Below, piece by piece: positions 1 through 8,979 of a DNA stretch of 64,000 bases. The stretch is from Tissierella creatinini (GTDB lineage: Bacteria; Bacillota; Clostridia; Tissierellales; Tissierellaceae): the NCBI GenBank assembly GCA_005046945.1, contig SUSS01000008.1:1-64000 (forward strand), read 5' to 3'. Under the pieces are notes generated by a model. It was given only the letters and a program-made list of their open reading frames with translations. It was not told the origin of the DNA and did no database searches. Each line of letters begins with the position of its first letter. Position 1 is the stretch's first letter. The position numbers and the translations under genes were made by a program.

Positions 1-60
1 AATTACCCGTGCTGGACTTGCACCAGCAAGTGTAGTCCAGCTTCGCTGGACGCACACACT
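1..60. repeat. multi-hairpin intergenic element
   Basis: Short stretch with several nested inverted repeats: GTCCAGC/GCTGGAC around a 3-base loop (35-51), GCTGG/CCAGC (12-28) and an 8-base GCTGGACT/AGTCCAGC pairing spanning both. No coding potential was recognised. It lies just beyond the terminator of the glucosaminidase gene and runs to the window edge, so its full extent is unknown. It looks like a dispersed structured repeat. Confidence 0.4.
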
Positions 61-87
61 AAAAAAGGCAGGGATTATATCCCCACC
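61..87 (-). terminator. rho-independent terminator overlapping the glucosaminidase stop codon
   Basis: On the minus strand a 9-bp stem (GGTGGGGAT / ATCCCTGCC, two G-U pairs, loop ATA) is followed by TTTTTT. The stop codon at 75-77 lies inside the hairpin. Confidence 0.75.
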
Positions 88-2180
88 TTGTCCAATTCAT
101 CTAGATTGTATTGATTTATTAATTTCATAAGCTTTATAGGGTATTGTGGATCTGTTGCATATCCTGCCCTCTTTAGTGCCCATGCTCCTTGCATATAGTC
201 GAACATTACTCCCCTAAATCCATCATATCTATCGCGATTTAAGAACTCCTTGTGATCAGCCCAGGATTGACTTGGATTATCATAGGCTCTGAATTCGGCG
301 TCTACCCTATAGGTAATTCCATTATATACCTCCCAGGTATTGGAGGTTACGCTGCCCTTTGGACCTGAGCCCTTAATGCCGAATAGGTTGTTGGAAAGTA
401 CTCCTGTATATTTATCTACGGGAACCTTTTGTCCCCAACCAGTTTCAAGGATTGCTTGAGCTGTTTGAAGGGCTGCACTCATACCGGTGTTTTGGTATGA
501 AGTTTTGGCTAGACCTGAAGCAAATCCAATGAATTTATCCTTCTCTATAACAGGCTTTGATTCATAGATTGTTCCAAGATATACCTTGAAATTAATCTTA
601 TCGCTTATTAACTTCTTGCCCTGATAGTTTCCTTCTGCCTGGATACTTAAGTTTCCTGCATCAGCTGAAATAGGTGTATAACTTATCTCTTGGCTTGGGC
701 CTACATTGGTCGCTATGGCTTTCTTTGTACCCTTAGAATTTATAATATAGTAGCTTACACTGTCTAAATTTACATTGCTGTTTATCTTAAGTTTTGTTGG
801 TCCTGTAACCACTTGATTTGGTCCAATGCCCTCCAGTAAAACCTTTGGACTTCCTTCTACATATACCCTTATAGGGTCACTTTCATAAACTGTTCCGTCC
901 GATACTGTAACCTTTACTATCAACTCCTTAGTGCCCGTATCATTCGGTCCAGGGGTCCATTTATATCCACCATAAGGTATCTTGCCTATTGTTGAAACAA
1001 TGCCTGTACTTACATTTCTCATTAAAAATTCAGTTTCTGTAACCCCTTCAAAGTTTCTCTTTGCTATAAGGTTTACCGAATTGTTGATGGTTTGTCCTTC
1101 TGTTACTCCTCCAAGGGCTAGACTTCTGGTCATGGCCACCTGCACATCAATGGATGCGCCAGGGTATGGGTTGTTGTTGGAATCATAAGCTATTGCCCTA
1201 ATGGAATGGTTTCCGTTCTGGATTACATCCGGCGACCAAGTAAAGGCTCCAAGAGGATCTTGTTCTTCAGTTAAGCTTACCTTTCCTGTGTTTAAATTTG
1301 TAATCTCATACTTTATATAGGCAGGGAAGAAATTGACATCAGCTTCGATTGCAGTACTTCCTGTTATAACTTGTCCATTATTAATGTTCTTTATATTGAC
1401 AATTGGACTTACGCTTATATTTACAGGGATTGAATCCCCACCAAGGAATTTTCCATTCTTATCATATACTGCACCTACTAAAATCTTACTTCCATTATCC
1501 TCAATTCTTGGAAGGAAAGTATAGCTACCATTTACTAGATTTCCTCTTGCTATAATAAAGCCTTTCCCTGTAGAAGGCTCTAGCAAAAGGAATCTTACTT
1601 CATTTCCGGCACTTGTAAAGAGTTCAGATGTACCAAGTTGTAGATTTGTCTTACCATTTATAGTTTGTCCTGGGTTTTGGGTCAATAGCTTTATATCGAA
1701 GAAGTCTGTCTTGTCTCCTTGTCTGGTGGAATCCACCAATACGGTCCTGGATGCATCATTCCAGTCAACTGCTATTCCTAATGCATTACTCACCAATCTT
1801 AGGGGCACATAGGTACGGTCATTATATATCTTTGGTGCCACATCGCTTACATCATAGTCTGCCCCATTATCGTATTGTACAAGGTTGCTTCCTATTCTAA
1901 GTAAGACTGTATCATCTCCCTTTTGTACAAAAACACTTCTTTCATCGTTATTCCAAGTAACCGTAGCCCCCAGTTCCTCAGATATAAATCTTATAGGAAC
2001 CAAGGTCCTGTCGTTCTCTATTATTGGACTAGATAGCTGAGTTATATCCTTACCATCTACTAATAATCTTATATTACTGGCAGCTATCACTTTACATGTA
2101 GAAACAGAGCCAAACAAAACCATAGCAGCTGTAAGGCTAAGGACTGTTTTCTTCATAGTCTTCTTTATGGTCATCTTCAT
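75..2180 (-). CDS. secreted glucosaminidase with copper-amine-oxidase-like N-terminal domain
   Basis: 701 residues. A Sec signal peptide (basic MKMTIKKTMKKT, then a hydrophobic run ending near residue 34) is followed at about 35-150 by a Cu_amine_oxidN1-type domain with repeated NDRTLVPIRF / NDRTYVPLRL blocks, a cell-surface module common in Clostridia. Residues 160-540 look like tandem Ig-like beta domains (repeated NGQVITG / EGQTINNS / PNQVVTG starts). Residues about 545-690 are a FlgJ/LytG-type glucosaminidase domain with the probable catalytic Glu in AQAILETGWG, plus NNLFGIKG. The protein should be exported and cut beta-1,4 linkages in peptidoglycan during growth or separation. Start chosen at ATG 2180 with AAAGGAGG 8-10 bases upstream. 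Monocistronic with its own terminator. Confidence 0.9.
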   Translation of the reverse strand: MKMTIKKTMKKTVLSLTAAMVLFGSVSTCKVIAASNIRLLVDGKDITQLSSPIIENDRTLVPIRFISEELGATVTWNNDERSVFVQKGDDTVLLRIGSNLVQYDNGADYDVSDVAPKIYNDRTYVPLRLVSNALGIAVDWNDASRTVLVDSTRQGDKTDFFDIKLLTQNPGQTINGKTNLQLGTSELFTSAGNEVRFLLLEPSTGKGFIIARGNLVNGSYTFLPRIEDNGSKILVGAVYDKNGKFLGGDSIPVNISVSPIVNIKNINNGQVITGSTAIEADVNFFPAYIKYEITNLNTGKVSLTEEQDPLGAFTWSPDVIQNGNHSIRAIAYDSNNNPYPGASIDVQVAMTRSLALGGVTEGQTINNSVNLIAKRNFEGVTETEFLMRNVSTGIVSTIGKIPYGGYKWTPGPNDTGTKELIVKVTVSDGTVYESDPIRVYVEGSPKVLLEGIGPNQVVTGPTKLKINSNVNLDSVSYYIINSKGTKKAIATNVGPSQEISYTPISADAGNLSIQAEGNYQGKKLISDKINFKVYLGTIYESKPVIEKDKFIGFASGLAKTSYQNTGMSAALQTAQAILETGWGQKVPVDKYTGVLSNNLFGIKGSGPKGSVTSNTWEVYNGITYRVDAEFRAYDNPSQSWADHKEFLNRDRYDGFRGVMFDYMQGAWALKRAGYATDPQYPIKLMKLINQYNLDELDKVGI

Positions 2181-2391
2181 TTATGAATCCTCCTTTACTT
2201 AAAACATCTGCACCTCTTTTCCTTAATTGTATCACATTTTTATTAGAGGACATATTACAAAGTGATTACATATAGATTCCAAATTTTTCAATGAGCTATC
2301 ATTAGGCCTTATGCTTTAGGGTATATTAATAACAGTAGCCTATAGTTGAGGTTGTTTTAATCTACTATGTAGTTGGCATAGGAGGTTTATT

Positions 2392-2706
2392 GTGAAATGT
2401 TTGAGGAGTAAACTTATAGTCCTATTTCTTTTAAATGTATTGGATCTATTATTCACTTTAATTCTTATCTCTACCGGGAAGTTTTTAGAGATAAATCCAA
2501 TAATCAATAAGATTTTAGATTCAAGAGTTAACCTATATATAATTAAGATAGTAATCCCCCTATTATTAATATCCTATTTATTTATAAGGCTTAGAAAAGC
2601 AGAAAAGCACCAACTGATAATTTCAAACAAAATCATCAGTGGTGCCTTAATTGTATATGTTTTTATTAATATAAGCCATATCTTTTGGCTTGTGGTATAT
2701 CCTTAA
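2392..2706 (+). CDS. DUF5658 family small membrane protein
   Basis: 104 residues, GTG start at 2392 with AGGAGGT six bases upstream. Three to four hydrophobic segments (about 8-28, 48-68, 80-102) and the family pattern NVLDLLFTL...GKFLEINPI at residues 15-37 fit DUF5658, a membrane family of unknown function. Transcribed alone, convergent with the ABC permease gene, whose stop it overlaps by four bases. No catalytic residues seen; function unknown. Confidence 0.75.
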   Translation: MKCLRSKLIVLFLLNVLDLLFTLILISTGKFLEINPIINKILDSRVNLYIIKIVIPLLLISYLFIRLRKAEKHQLIISNKIISGALIVYVFINISHIFWLVVYP

Positions 2707-5700
2707 TCATTGGCTTTCAGCGAATCCACCATCTTAATATTATTAAGCTTCTTCTTCATAAATAGATTTACTATTATAGAGAAGATTATGGTTATTACCC
2801 CTGAGATAAAATAGCTTATAGTTTTAACATCCCTTCCAAACATAAACTCAGGACTCTCTACTGTTGCTATTACGAAGATGTGTAATGCCCTCCCCAGAAC
2901 CAGTCCTAAGAGCATCCCTATAATGGTGAGTATTCTGGTCTCCCTAAATATATAGGTTGAAACCTCTTCGTCATAATAGCCTAGGACCTTCAAGGTAGCC
3001 AGCTCCTTGTTTCTCTCATTGATATTTATATTGGTCAGATTATATAGGACTATAAAGGCTAAGGCCCCTGATGATACTATTATAAATACGACTATATAAT
3101 CGATTGATGCAAGGAGATTGTCAAAGGTAGACTTGGTATGGGATACAAAGGTGGAATTCAGAACCTTTTCATTGGAAAGAATCCTTTCGGCAATTTGGTC
3201 AGATGAATTAGCATCTGCTGGCTTTGCCAATATAAAGTTCTCATCTTCAACTATATTAAATCCTTCTATATAATTATCCTTAAGCAAATATACATAGTTT
3301 CCTGCATAGTTTTCCGTGATTCCGCTTACGGTGAATTCTGCTTTCCTATCATTTGAGTCAATAAGCTGGAAGGTATCACCTATTTTAAGATTTAAGACCT
3401 CGCTTAGCTTTTCAGTTATTAGGACCGATTCCTTATTTACTAAAAGCTTCTCCTTGGACTTTCTGTCTCTAAATTCAACAAAGTCTTCTAGTTCCTCTAA
3501 ATCAGCCGCTCTTATAGTGGCTTCTAATCTTTCATCTTTAAAACTTACTTGGCCCTTATCTGAATAGATTGCTATACTGTTTTGAATTAAATTCTCATCC
3601 TTTAATAGGTCATCCAGGGATTTGTCCTCTTTCCACCCATCATCCACTTCTATCTCCAGTTCGTACTTATAAATTTCAGCGAATTGAGTAGTTGCAAGGT
3701 CTCCGATGGAATCTCGGAGTCCAAAACCGGTTACCAAGAGGGCTGTACATCCAGATACTCCAATGACTGTCATAAAGAAGTGCTTTTTATACCTAAATAG
3801 GTTTCTGGCAGTAGCCTTGTGGTTAAAACTCATCTTTGACCAAATAAAACCAATCCGCTCCAGCAAGATTCTCTTACCAGCCTTAGGAGCCCTTGCCACC
3901 ATAAGGCTTGCAGGTTTTTCCTTTAAGGCATCATTACATGCGTAAATCGTTGCAGCCAAGGTACTTAAGATGGCAAGGCTTGATGATATAAGGCCGATTT
4001 TGGTATTGTAAGCAGCTATAAAATCCGGAAGATGAAACAGGACTCCATATGCATTCCAGATTATATATGGGATGATTTTAAAGCCTACAAAGAGACCTGC
4101 CATACTTCCTAGAACCGAAGCCAAGGAGCAATAGACTATATATTTGGCAGTTATTGCTGCCTTAGAATAGCCTAAAGCCTTCAGAGTTCCTATCTGAGTA
4201 CGCTCCTCCTCCACCATTCTAGTCATGGTAGTTAAGGTTACCAGGGCTGCAATCATATAGAAGAAGATCGGAAAGACCTTCGCTACTGCATCCACCTTCT
4301 CTGCATTTAATTCAAAGCTTACAAAACTGACATTGGAATTTCTATCCAAAACATACCATTCAGGGACTTCGAGCTTATCTATCTCATCTTGGGCATCTTT
4401 CAGGTCCGCATAAGCCTCAGCCAGTTCTTCCTCTGCCTCTGCTTTTCCTTCCTGGTATTTCTTCTCACCGTCTTTTAGGTCTGCCAATCCCTTGTTATAA
4501 TCTTTTTCTCCCTGGGCAAGGTCCTCTTCCGCATCCTTAATCTCCTTATTGGCTTTTGTAACTTCCTCCTCAAGGGTCTTTTGAGCATCTTCTAATTCCT
4601 TCTTACCGTCCTTGTACTCTACCCAGCCATCTGCGATTTCCTTCTTCCCATCCTCGTATTCCTTAAATCCGTCATCCAGCTTTTTCTTTCCATCTTGAAG
4701 CTCAATTCTACCTTCCTCAAGTTCTTTCCAACCATCTTGAAGCTTGATGCGGTTCTCCTCGAGTTCTACCTTTGCATCCTTAAGTTCTTTTTCTCCTTCC
4801 TCTAATTCCTTCTTGCCTTCTTTAATTTGTTCTCTTCCTTCATAGTACTGGTCCCAGCCATCCTCTATTTCTTCTTCTCCACGTCTAAGCTCTTCTTCTC
4901 CATCCATGATTTGAGCCCAGCCATCTAATAGGGTTGAGGCTTCAGGTATTTGAGATTTTTGTGCCTTAAGGTCCTTTATTTGACCCTCTAATCCACGCTT
5001 TTCATCATTCATAGCATTTATGCCATATTCCAATTGCTGAATTTGACCTGATAAAGCTTCTCTTTCAACCTCATCTTGACTTGCTTTAAGTTGTGCATTT
5101 AATCCGTCCAAATTTGATTTTGCCTCATTTAATTTGGAATCGATTAATAGTATGCCTCCTTGGATTTGCCCAATTCCATCATCTATCTGGCGGTTTGAAC
5201 CGTCTATATAGGATATAAAGGCATTCTTAGCTGAGGGTTTTCTATTTATATCGTTGAATAAAGCTAATCCTGAAGGGTATCCCACACCCTTTGCAATGGG
5301 GTCCACACTTTTAGTAAAATAGGCCTTCTGAGCATTTAATTCATTCCAACCGGCTTCAATCTCTTTCTCGCCATCCTCCAGGTCTTTTTTTGCCTTATCT
5401 AATTCTCTTTCTCCATCGCGGATTTCCCTCTTTCCCTCTTCCAGGTCTTCTAGACCTTTTAAATACTTCTTTTCACCATCATCGAACTCTTTTTGACCAT
5501 CCTTAAGTTCTTGTTCAGCCTCCAGGAATTCAATATAGCCTTCTTGGTAGTCTTTTTGTCCGTCTTGAAGGTCTATCCAAGCATCGGCCAGGTCTTTTTC
5601 TCCATCTTGTAACTTTATAAGGGCATCTGCCAGCTCTTTTTTTCCGTCTTCTATTTCCTTATTTGCATCCTCTACCTCTTCTTTTAAGGTATTTTTTGCA

Positions 5701-6665
5701 TCCTCAAGCTCTTTTTTTCCATCATTGAGCTCTACTAAGCCGTCAGCAAGTTCCTTTCTGCCGTCTTCCAGGTCTTTGTAGGCATCGTCCAGCTCCGTTT
5801 CAGCCTCCAGCTTTCCCTCATTGTACTCTTCCCAGCCATCGGCCAGCTCTTTTTCAGCTTTGGAAAGCACATCATTATATCTGATAATAGACCTTTCCTC
5901 ACTTACATCCTCAAGGTCTTCTACTATGTCCTCTATCATATATTCGTATTCGCTAGAGAAACTATTCATTTCCTTAGCATTCTTAATAGTTATATAGAAG
6001 TCCGTATAAATATCTAAATTATAAGAACCCTCATCTACGTAGATAATTCCTCCCAATCTGCCGTTTCCAATGTTGGTAACCTCTCTTTCCCCGGAAAAGT
6101 GAAAGGAGTTGCCAACGACTCCGACTATGGTATACTCCATAACTCCATAGGTATCATCGAGCTCATCAAAATCCTCATTTTCAGGAGAAATCTTTATTTT
6201 ATCCCCAAGGTTGAAATCCATTAAGAAGGCTCCACTCCGCTCGGCCAAGGCTTCGTTCTTCTTCTGTGGCATTCTTCCTTCAAGAAGCTTAAGCCTATTG
6301 ATATTAGAAGTTTCCCCATTCATTAAAGGCAGGCCGTAAATCCTAGTAGTAATTATTTCCTTGTCCTCAGTCTCCATCAAAGCATCGGTGACAAAGGCAG
6401 GCATCAGGTCTTTAACATCTTCTCTGGATTGGATTAATTTTAAATCATCCTTCGTTAAGCCCATAGTTGCCTTTATAAATATATCAGCCATGTTGTTCTT
6501 ATCGTAGTATTCATCTACTGACAGGTTCATATCTGGAGTAGTTACCAAAAGCCCCGATAGAAATCCTACTCCTAAGGCTACTATTCCAAATATGGCTGCA
6601 AATCTTCCAAAGCTCCCCTTAATCTCCTTGAATATAATCTTTAAATATGTCTTATTCACTACCAT
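2703..6665 (-). CDS. FtsX-type ABC transporter permease with giant Leu/Gly heptad-repeat insert
   Basis: 1320 residues. An N-terminal membrane segment (about 18-40) and a MacB-like periplasmic domain (about 45-260) are followed by a very long charged region made of repeats of the type ELxDGxxEL (xxxLxxG heptads), about residues 265-475 and 590-815, interrupted by a less regular helical piece. Then come three membrane helices of a first FtsX domain (about 830-950), a second MacB-like domain, and a C-terminal FtsX domain with three more helices. The ATPase gene immediately upstream overlaps the start by seven bases, so this is the permease half of one exporter. Family members act in lipoprotein or peptide export or mechanotransmission; the substrate cannot be read from the sequence. 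The heptads predict a long extracellular coiled coil. Confidence 0.88.
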   Translation of the reverse strand: MVVNKTYLKIIFKEIKGSFGRFAAIFGIVALGVGFLSGLLVTTPDMNLSVDEYYDKNNMADIFIKATMGLTKDDLKLIQSREDVKDLMPAFVTDALMETEDKEIITTRIYGLPLMNGETSNINRLKLLEGRMPQKKNEALAERSGAFLMDFNLGDKIKISPENEDFDELDDTYGVMEYTIVGVVGNSFHFSGEREVTNIGNGRLGGIIYVDEGSYNLDIYTDFYITIKNAKEMNSFSSEYEYMIEDIVEDLEDVSEERSIIRYNDVLSKAEKELADGWEEYNEGKLEAETELDDAYKDLEDGRKELADGLVELNDGKKELEDAKNTLKEEVEDANKEIEDGKKELADALIKLQDGEKDLADAWIDLQDGQKDYQEGYIEFLEAEQELKDGQKEFDDGEKKYLKGLEDLEEGKREIRDGERELDKAKKDLEDGEKEIEAGWNELNAQKAYFTKSVDPIAKGVGYPSGLALFNDINRKPSAKNAFISYIDGSNRQIDDGIGQIQGGILLIDSKLNEAKSNLDGLNAQLKASQDEVEREALSGQIQQLEYGINAMNDEKRGLEGQIKDLKAQKSQIPEASTLLDGWAQIMDGEEELRRGEEEIEDGWDQYYEGREQIKEGKKELEEGEKELKDAKVELEENRIKLQDGWKELEEGRIELQDGKKKLDDGFKEYEDGKKEIADGWVEYKDGKKELEDAQKTLEEEVTKANKEIKDAEEDLAQGEKDYNKGLADLKDGEKKYQEGKAEAEEELAEAYADLKDAQDEIDKLEVPEWYVLDRNSNVSFVSFELNAEKVDAVAKVFPIFFYMIAALVTLTTMTRMVEEERTQIGTLKALGYSKAAITAKYIVYCSLASVLGSMAGLFVGFKIIPYIIWNAYGVLFHLPDFIAAYNTKIGLISSSLAILSTLAATIYACNDALKEKPASLMVARAPKAGKRILLERIGFIWSKMSFNHKATARNLFRYKKHFFMTVIGVSGCTALLVTGFGLRDSIGDLATTQFAEIYKYELEIEVDDGWKEDKSLDDLLKDENLIQNSIAIYSDKGQVSFKDERLEATIRAADLEELEDFVEFRDRKSKEKLLVNKESVLITEKLSEVLNLKIGDTFQLIDSNDRKAEFTVSGITENYAGNYVYLLKDNYIEGFNIVEDENFILAKPADANSSDQIAERILSNEKVLNSTFVSHTKSTFDNLLASIDYIVVFIIVSSGALAFIVLYNLTNININERNKELATLKVLGYYDEEVSTYIFRETRILTIIGMLLGLVLGRALHIFVIATVESPEFMFGRDVKTISYFISGVITIIFSIIVNLFMKKKLNNIKMVDSLKAND

Positions 6666-7363
6666 TCAATCCTTTCTACAGGTATTGGGTTAGGATTGGT
6701 GGTCATGGACGAAACTTGGCCATTCTTGATTTGAATTACCCTGTCAGCCATTTGAGCTATAGCTAGGTTGTGGGTTATGACTATTACTGTCTTTCCTGTT
6801 TTTCTGCAGCTTTCTTGAAGGAGTTTCAGAATATTCTTTCCCGTATTATAGTCCAAGGCACCCGTAGGCTCATCACAAAGAAGTATCTTAGGATTCTTAG
6901 CTAGGGCCCTTGCTATTGAGACCCTCTGCTGCTCTCCTCCCGAAAGCTGTGCTGGAAAGTTAAGCATCCTATCTCCAAGGCCCACCAGCTCTAAGATTTC
7001 CTTTGGATCTAAGGGCTTCTTGCATATCTCCGATGCCAATTCTACATTTTCAAGGGCTGTAAGGTTTTGAACCAGATTATAGAATTGGAATACAAAGCCT
7101 ACATCATGCCTTCTATATTCAGTTAATTGCCTTTCATTGAGTTTACTTACCTCTAAACCGTCCAGGAAGATTTTCCCTTTGTCTGAGGAATCCATACCTC
7201 CCAGCATATTTAGAACTGTAGTCTTTCCGGCTCCACTAGGGCCTACTATTACGCAGAATTCACCTTTTTCTATATTAAAAGAGATATTTTCAGCAGCTGC
7301 TATCTTGTGTTGCCCCATCTTATAATATTTGCACACATTTTCCAATAAAACGAAACTCTTCAT
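6659..7363 (-). CDS. ABC transporter ATP-binding protein (MacB/LolD type)
   Basis: 234 residues, the usual length. Walker [10 protein letters not shown] (about 42-50), Q-loop FQFYNL, signature LSGGEQQR, Walker [12 protein letters not shown] and the H-loop VITHN are all present, so it should hydrolyse ATP. The sequence groups with the LolD/MacB/FtsE-like class that pairs with FtsX-fold permeases, as is the case here. Start at ATG 7363, five bases after the marR stop; its 3' end overlaps the permease start. Cytoplasmic, bound to the permease. Confidence 0.93.
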   Translation of the reverse strand: MKSFVLLENVCKYYKMGQHKIAAAENISFNIEKGEFCVIVGPSGAGKTTVLNMLGGMDSSDKGKIFLDGLEVSKLNERQLTEYRRHDVGFVFQFYNLVQNLTALENVELASEICKKPLDPKEILELVGLGDRMLNFPAQLSGGEQQRVSIARALAKNPKILLCDEPTGALDYNTGKNILKLLQESCRKTGKTVIVITHNLAIAQMADRVIQIKNGQVSSMTTNPNPIPVERIEW

Positions 7364-7368
7364 TGCTA

Positions 7369-7809
7369 TTATCCTCGACTCCCCTTTTTGTTATCTATTT
7401 CCTTTGCTGCCAAATCTATGATTCGGATTAGGTCTTTTACATTTTCCTCTCCAACTGAATCTATAAAAAGATGAAAGTATTCCTTTGCATTACTTTGTTT
7501 TTCATTAATTAAACTCAAGCCTTTTTCTGTAATCCTTACAGTCAGCCGTCTTCTGTCCTCTTCATCTTGCTTGGTTTCCACATAGGCCTTCTTCTTAAGG
7601 GTATTCAATATAGCAGTAACCCTAGGACGGGTAAGATGTAATTTTTCACTTAAGGTGGATGGATTTATTTCTTCCTCTAGATTTTGGGACATGTAGTGAA
7701 GTATATACATCTCCCCTTGTAAAAACTCCATGAGTTGGGTAAAACCTTCCAAGTAATATATTTTTTCCAGGGAGCCTATTAATTCATATAATAAATTTTG
7801 ATTTTCCAT
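7369..7809 (-). CDS. MarR-family transcriptional regulator
   Basis: 146 residues with the winged-helix layout: dimerisation helices at both ends, recognition region about 50-75 (STLSEKLHLTRPRVTAILN) and a wing about 85-100 (DEEDRRRLTVRIT, the DxRxx motif). It is first in a three-gene operon with the ABC ATPase and permease. Two overlapping palindromes that look like its operator sit directly on the start of transcription, which suggests autorepression and induction of the exporter when a ligand binds. The inducer is unknown. SD GGAGGGAAT precedes the ATG at 7809. Confidence 0.9.
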   Translation of the reverse strand: MENQNLLYELIGSLEKIYYLEGFTQLMEFLQGEMYILHYMSQNLEEEINPSTLSEKLHLTRPRVTAILNTLKKKAYVETKQDEEDRRRLTVRITEKGLSLINEKQSNAKEYFHLFIDSVGEENVKDLIRIIDLAAKEIDNKKGSRG

Positions 7810-7831
7810 ATTCCCTCCATCGATTAATACT

Positions 7832-7880
7832 GTTAACTATTAACACTGTTAATTATATAATAGTTATTTTGAATGTGCAA
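7832..7880 (-). promoter_or_regulatory. marR-ABC promoter with two overlapping palindromic operators
   Basis: On the minus strand: -35 TTGCAC (7875-7880), 17-bp spacer, -10 TATAAT (7852-7857). Downstream are two overlapping inverted repeats, TTAAC-ACT-GTTAA (7840-7852), touching the -10 box, and GTTAA-CTA-TTAAC (7832-7844), in the start-site region. The size and position fit MarR dimer sites. Confidence 0.75.
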
Positions 7881-7920
7881 TGAAAATTACAGCAAATGTA
7901 CCATGTGAACATAGAATACC

Positions 7921-7974
7921 AAAAAAAAGATTTGACCTAATCTGATTTGCAAAAAGTGCAAATCGGATTAGGTC
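7921..7974 (-). terminator. lipA terminator
   Basis: A long, nearly perfect hairpin (GACCTAATCCGATTTGCA / TGCAAATCAGATTAGGTC) on the minus strand followed by AAATCTTTTTTTT, immediately after the lipA stop. Confidence 0.9.
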
Positions 7975-7979
7975 ATAGA

Positions 7980-8837
7980 TTAGATTATATCGCTTAAATC
8001 CTCTGCAAAGTAGGAACTTCTTACTAAAGGTGCTGAAGCTACTCTCTTAAAGCCCATAGAAAGAGCTATTTCTTTGTATTCATCAAATTGTTCAGGAGTT
8101 ACGTATTCTACTACAGGAAGGTGTTCCATGCTTGGTCTTAGATACTGACCCAAGGTTAGCATGTCTACATTTGCTTCTCTAAGAGTTTTGAATACATCAA
8201 CAACCTGATTTTTTGTCTCTCCAAGGCCTAACATCATTCCTGATTTTGTAGCCATATGTGGCTTTTTCTCCTTAACGTATCTAAGAAGTTCCACAGACCT
8301 TTCGAATATAGCCATAGGTCTTACTGTATCATATAGTTCTGGTACAGTTTCAATATTATGGTTAAGTACATTTGGTTCTGCATCGATGATGATATCAATT
8401 AAGTCTTCTCTTCCCTGCATATCTGGAATCAAAAGCTCTACTGTAGCCTTTGGAGAACTCTTTCTTATCTCTTCAACTACTTTTCTAAACTGGTTAGCTC
8501 CTTGGTCCTCTAAATCATCTCTGGTAACTGAGGTAATAACAGCATGCCTAAGTCCAAGTACAGAAACTGCCTTACCTACATTAATAGGCTCCATTTCATC
8601 TACATTATCAGGTGTAGCAGAGGTTACATTACAGAATGTACAATTTCTTGTACAATTTCTTCCAAGAATCATAAAGGTTGCTGTTCCTCTTTGGAAGCAT
8701 TCCATTTGATTAGGGCAATTTGCATCGTTACATACTGTATTGAGATTAAGATCTGATATCAAGGAATTTACTTTATTTGAAGTTTGTCCACCTTGCATTT
8801 TAACCCTGATCCATTCAGGTTTTCTTGTTACTTTCAT
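7980..8837 (-). CDS. lipA: lipoyl synthase
   Basis: 285 residues. Radical-SAM enzyme that inserts two sulfurs into protein-bound octanoyl groups. Auxiliary [4Fe-4S] cysteines are in CNDANCPNQMEC (CX4CX5C, about 36-47) and the SAM-cluster cysteines in CTRNCTFC (CX3CX2C, about 62-69). The C-terminal RSSYFAED holds the serine that ligates the auxiliary cluster. lipB (octanoyltransferase) lies about 30 kb away in the same window, so de novo lipoate synthesis is supported. Substrates would be the H protein of glycine cleavage or 2-oxoacid dehydrogenases, not encoded here. ATG at 8837 with AAAGGAATGG as SD; a REP-like hairpin lies just upstream. Monocistronic. Confidence 0.97.
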   Translation of the reverse strand: MKVTRKPEWIRVKMQGGQTSNKVNSLISDLNLNTVCNDANCPNQMECFQRGTATFMILGRNCTRNCTFCNVTSATPDNVDEMEPINVGKAVSVLGLRHAVITSVTRDDLEDQGANQFRKVVEEIRKSSPKATVELLIPDMQGREDLIDIIIDAEPNVLNHNIETVPELYDTVRPMAIFERSVELLRYVKEKKPHMATKSGMMLGLGETKNQVVDVFKTLREANVDMLTLGQYLRPSMEHLPVVEYVTPEQFDEYKEIALSMGFKRVASAPLVRSSYFAEDLSDII

Positions 8838-8853
8838 CTAACCATTCCTTTCT

Positions 8854-8881
8854 GGGACAATAGGGACAGGACATGTGTCCC
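8854..8881. repeat. REP-like palindrome, copy 1 (GGGACAATAGGGACAG type)
   Basis: GGGACAATAGGGACAGG followed by an inverted TGTCCC. The same 17-base core recurs at 51776-51804. It lies between the pyrophosphatase stop and the lipA ribosome-binding site. Confidence 0.6.
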
Positions 8882-8979
8882 AATTTCCATTTATATTAGT
8901 AAGAATCTATTGATTCTTTTTTCTTAAAATTAAACAATGTATATAGTATATACCAATAATTATTCTATTTCAATTAAAG

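Noticed and set aside
1..74. tRNA or other RNA gene at the window start
   Set aside because: The hairpins do not form a cloverleaf and there is no T-loop or anticodon-loop pattern.
2703..6665. The Leu/Gly heptad region as a CRISPR-like or minisatellite array
   Set aside because: The repetition is at protein level with diverged codons, in frame in a membrane protein; no spacer-like unique units.
8544..8756. Plus-strand 70-residue ORF within lipA
   Set aside because: Antisense shadow of a well-conserved gene, no ribosome-binding site, Cys/Ile-rich nonsense composition.
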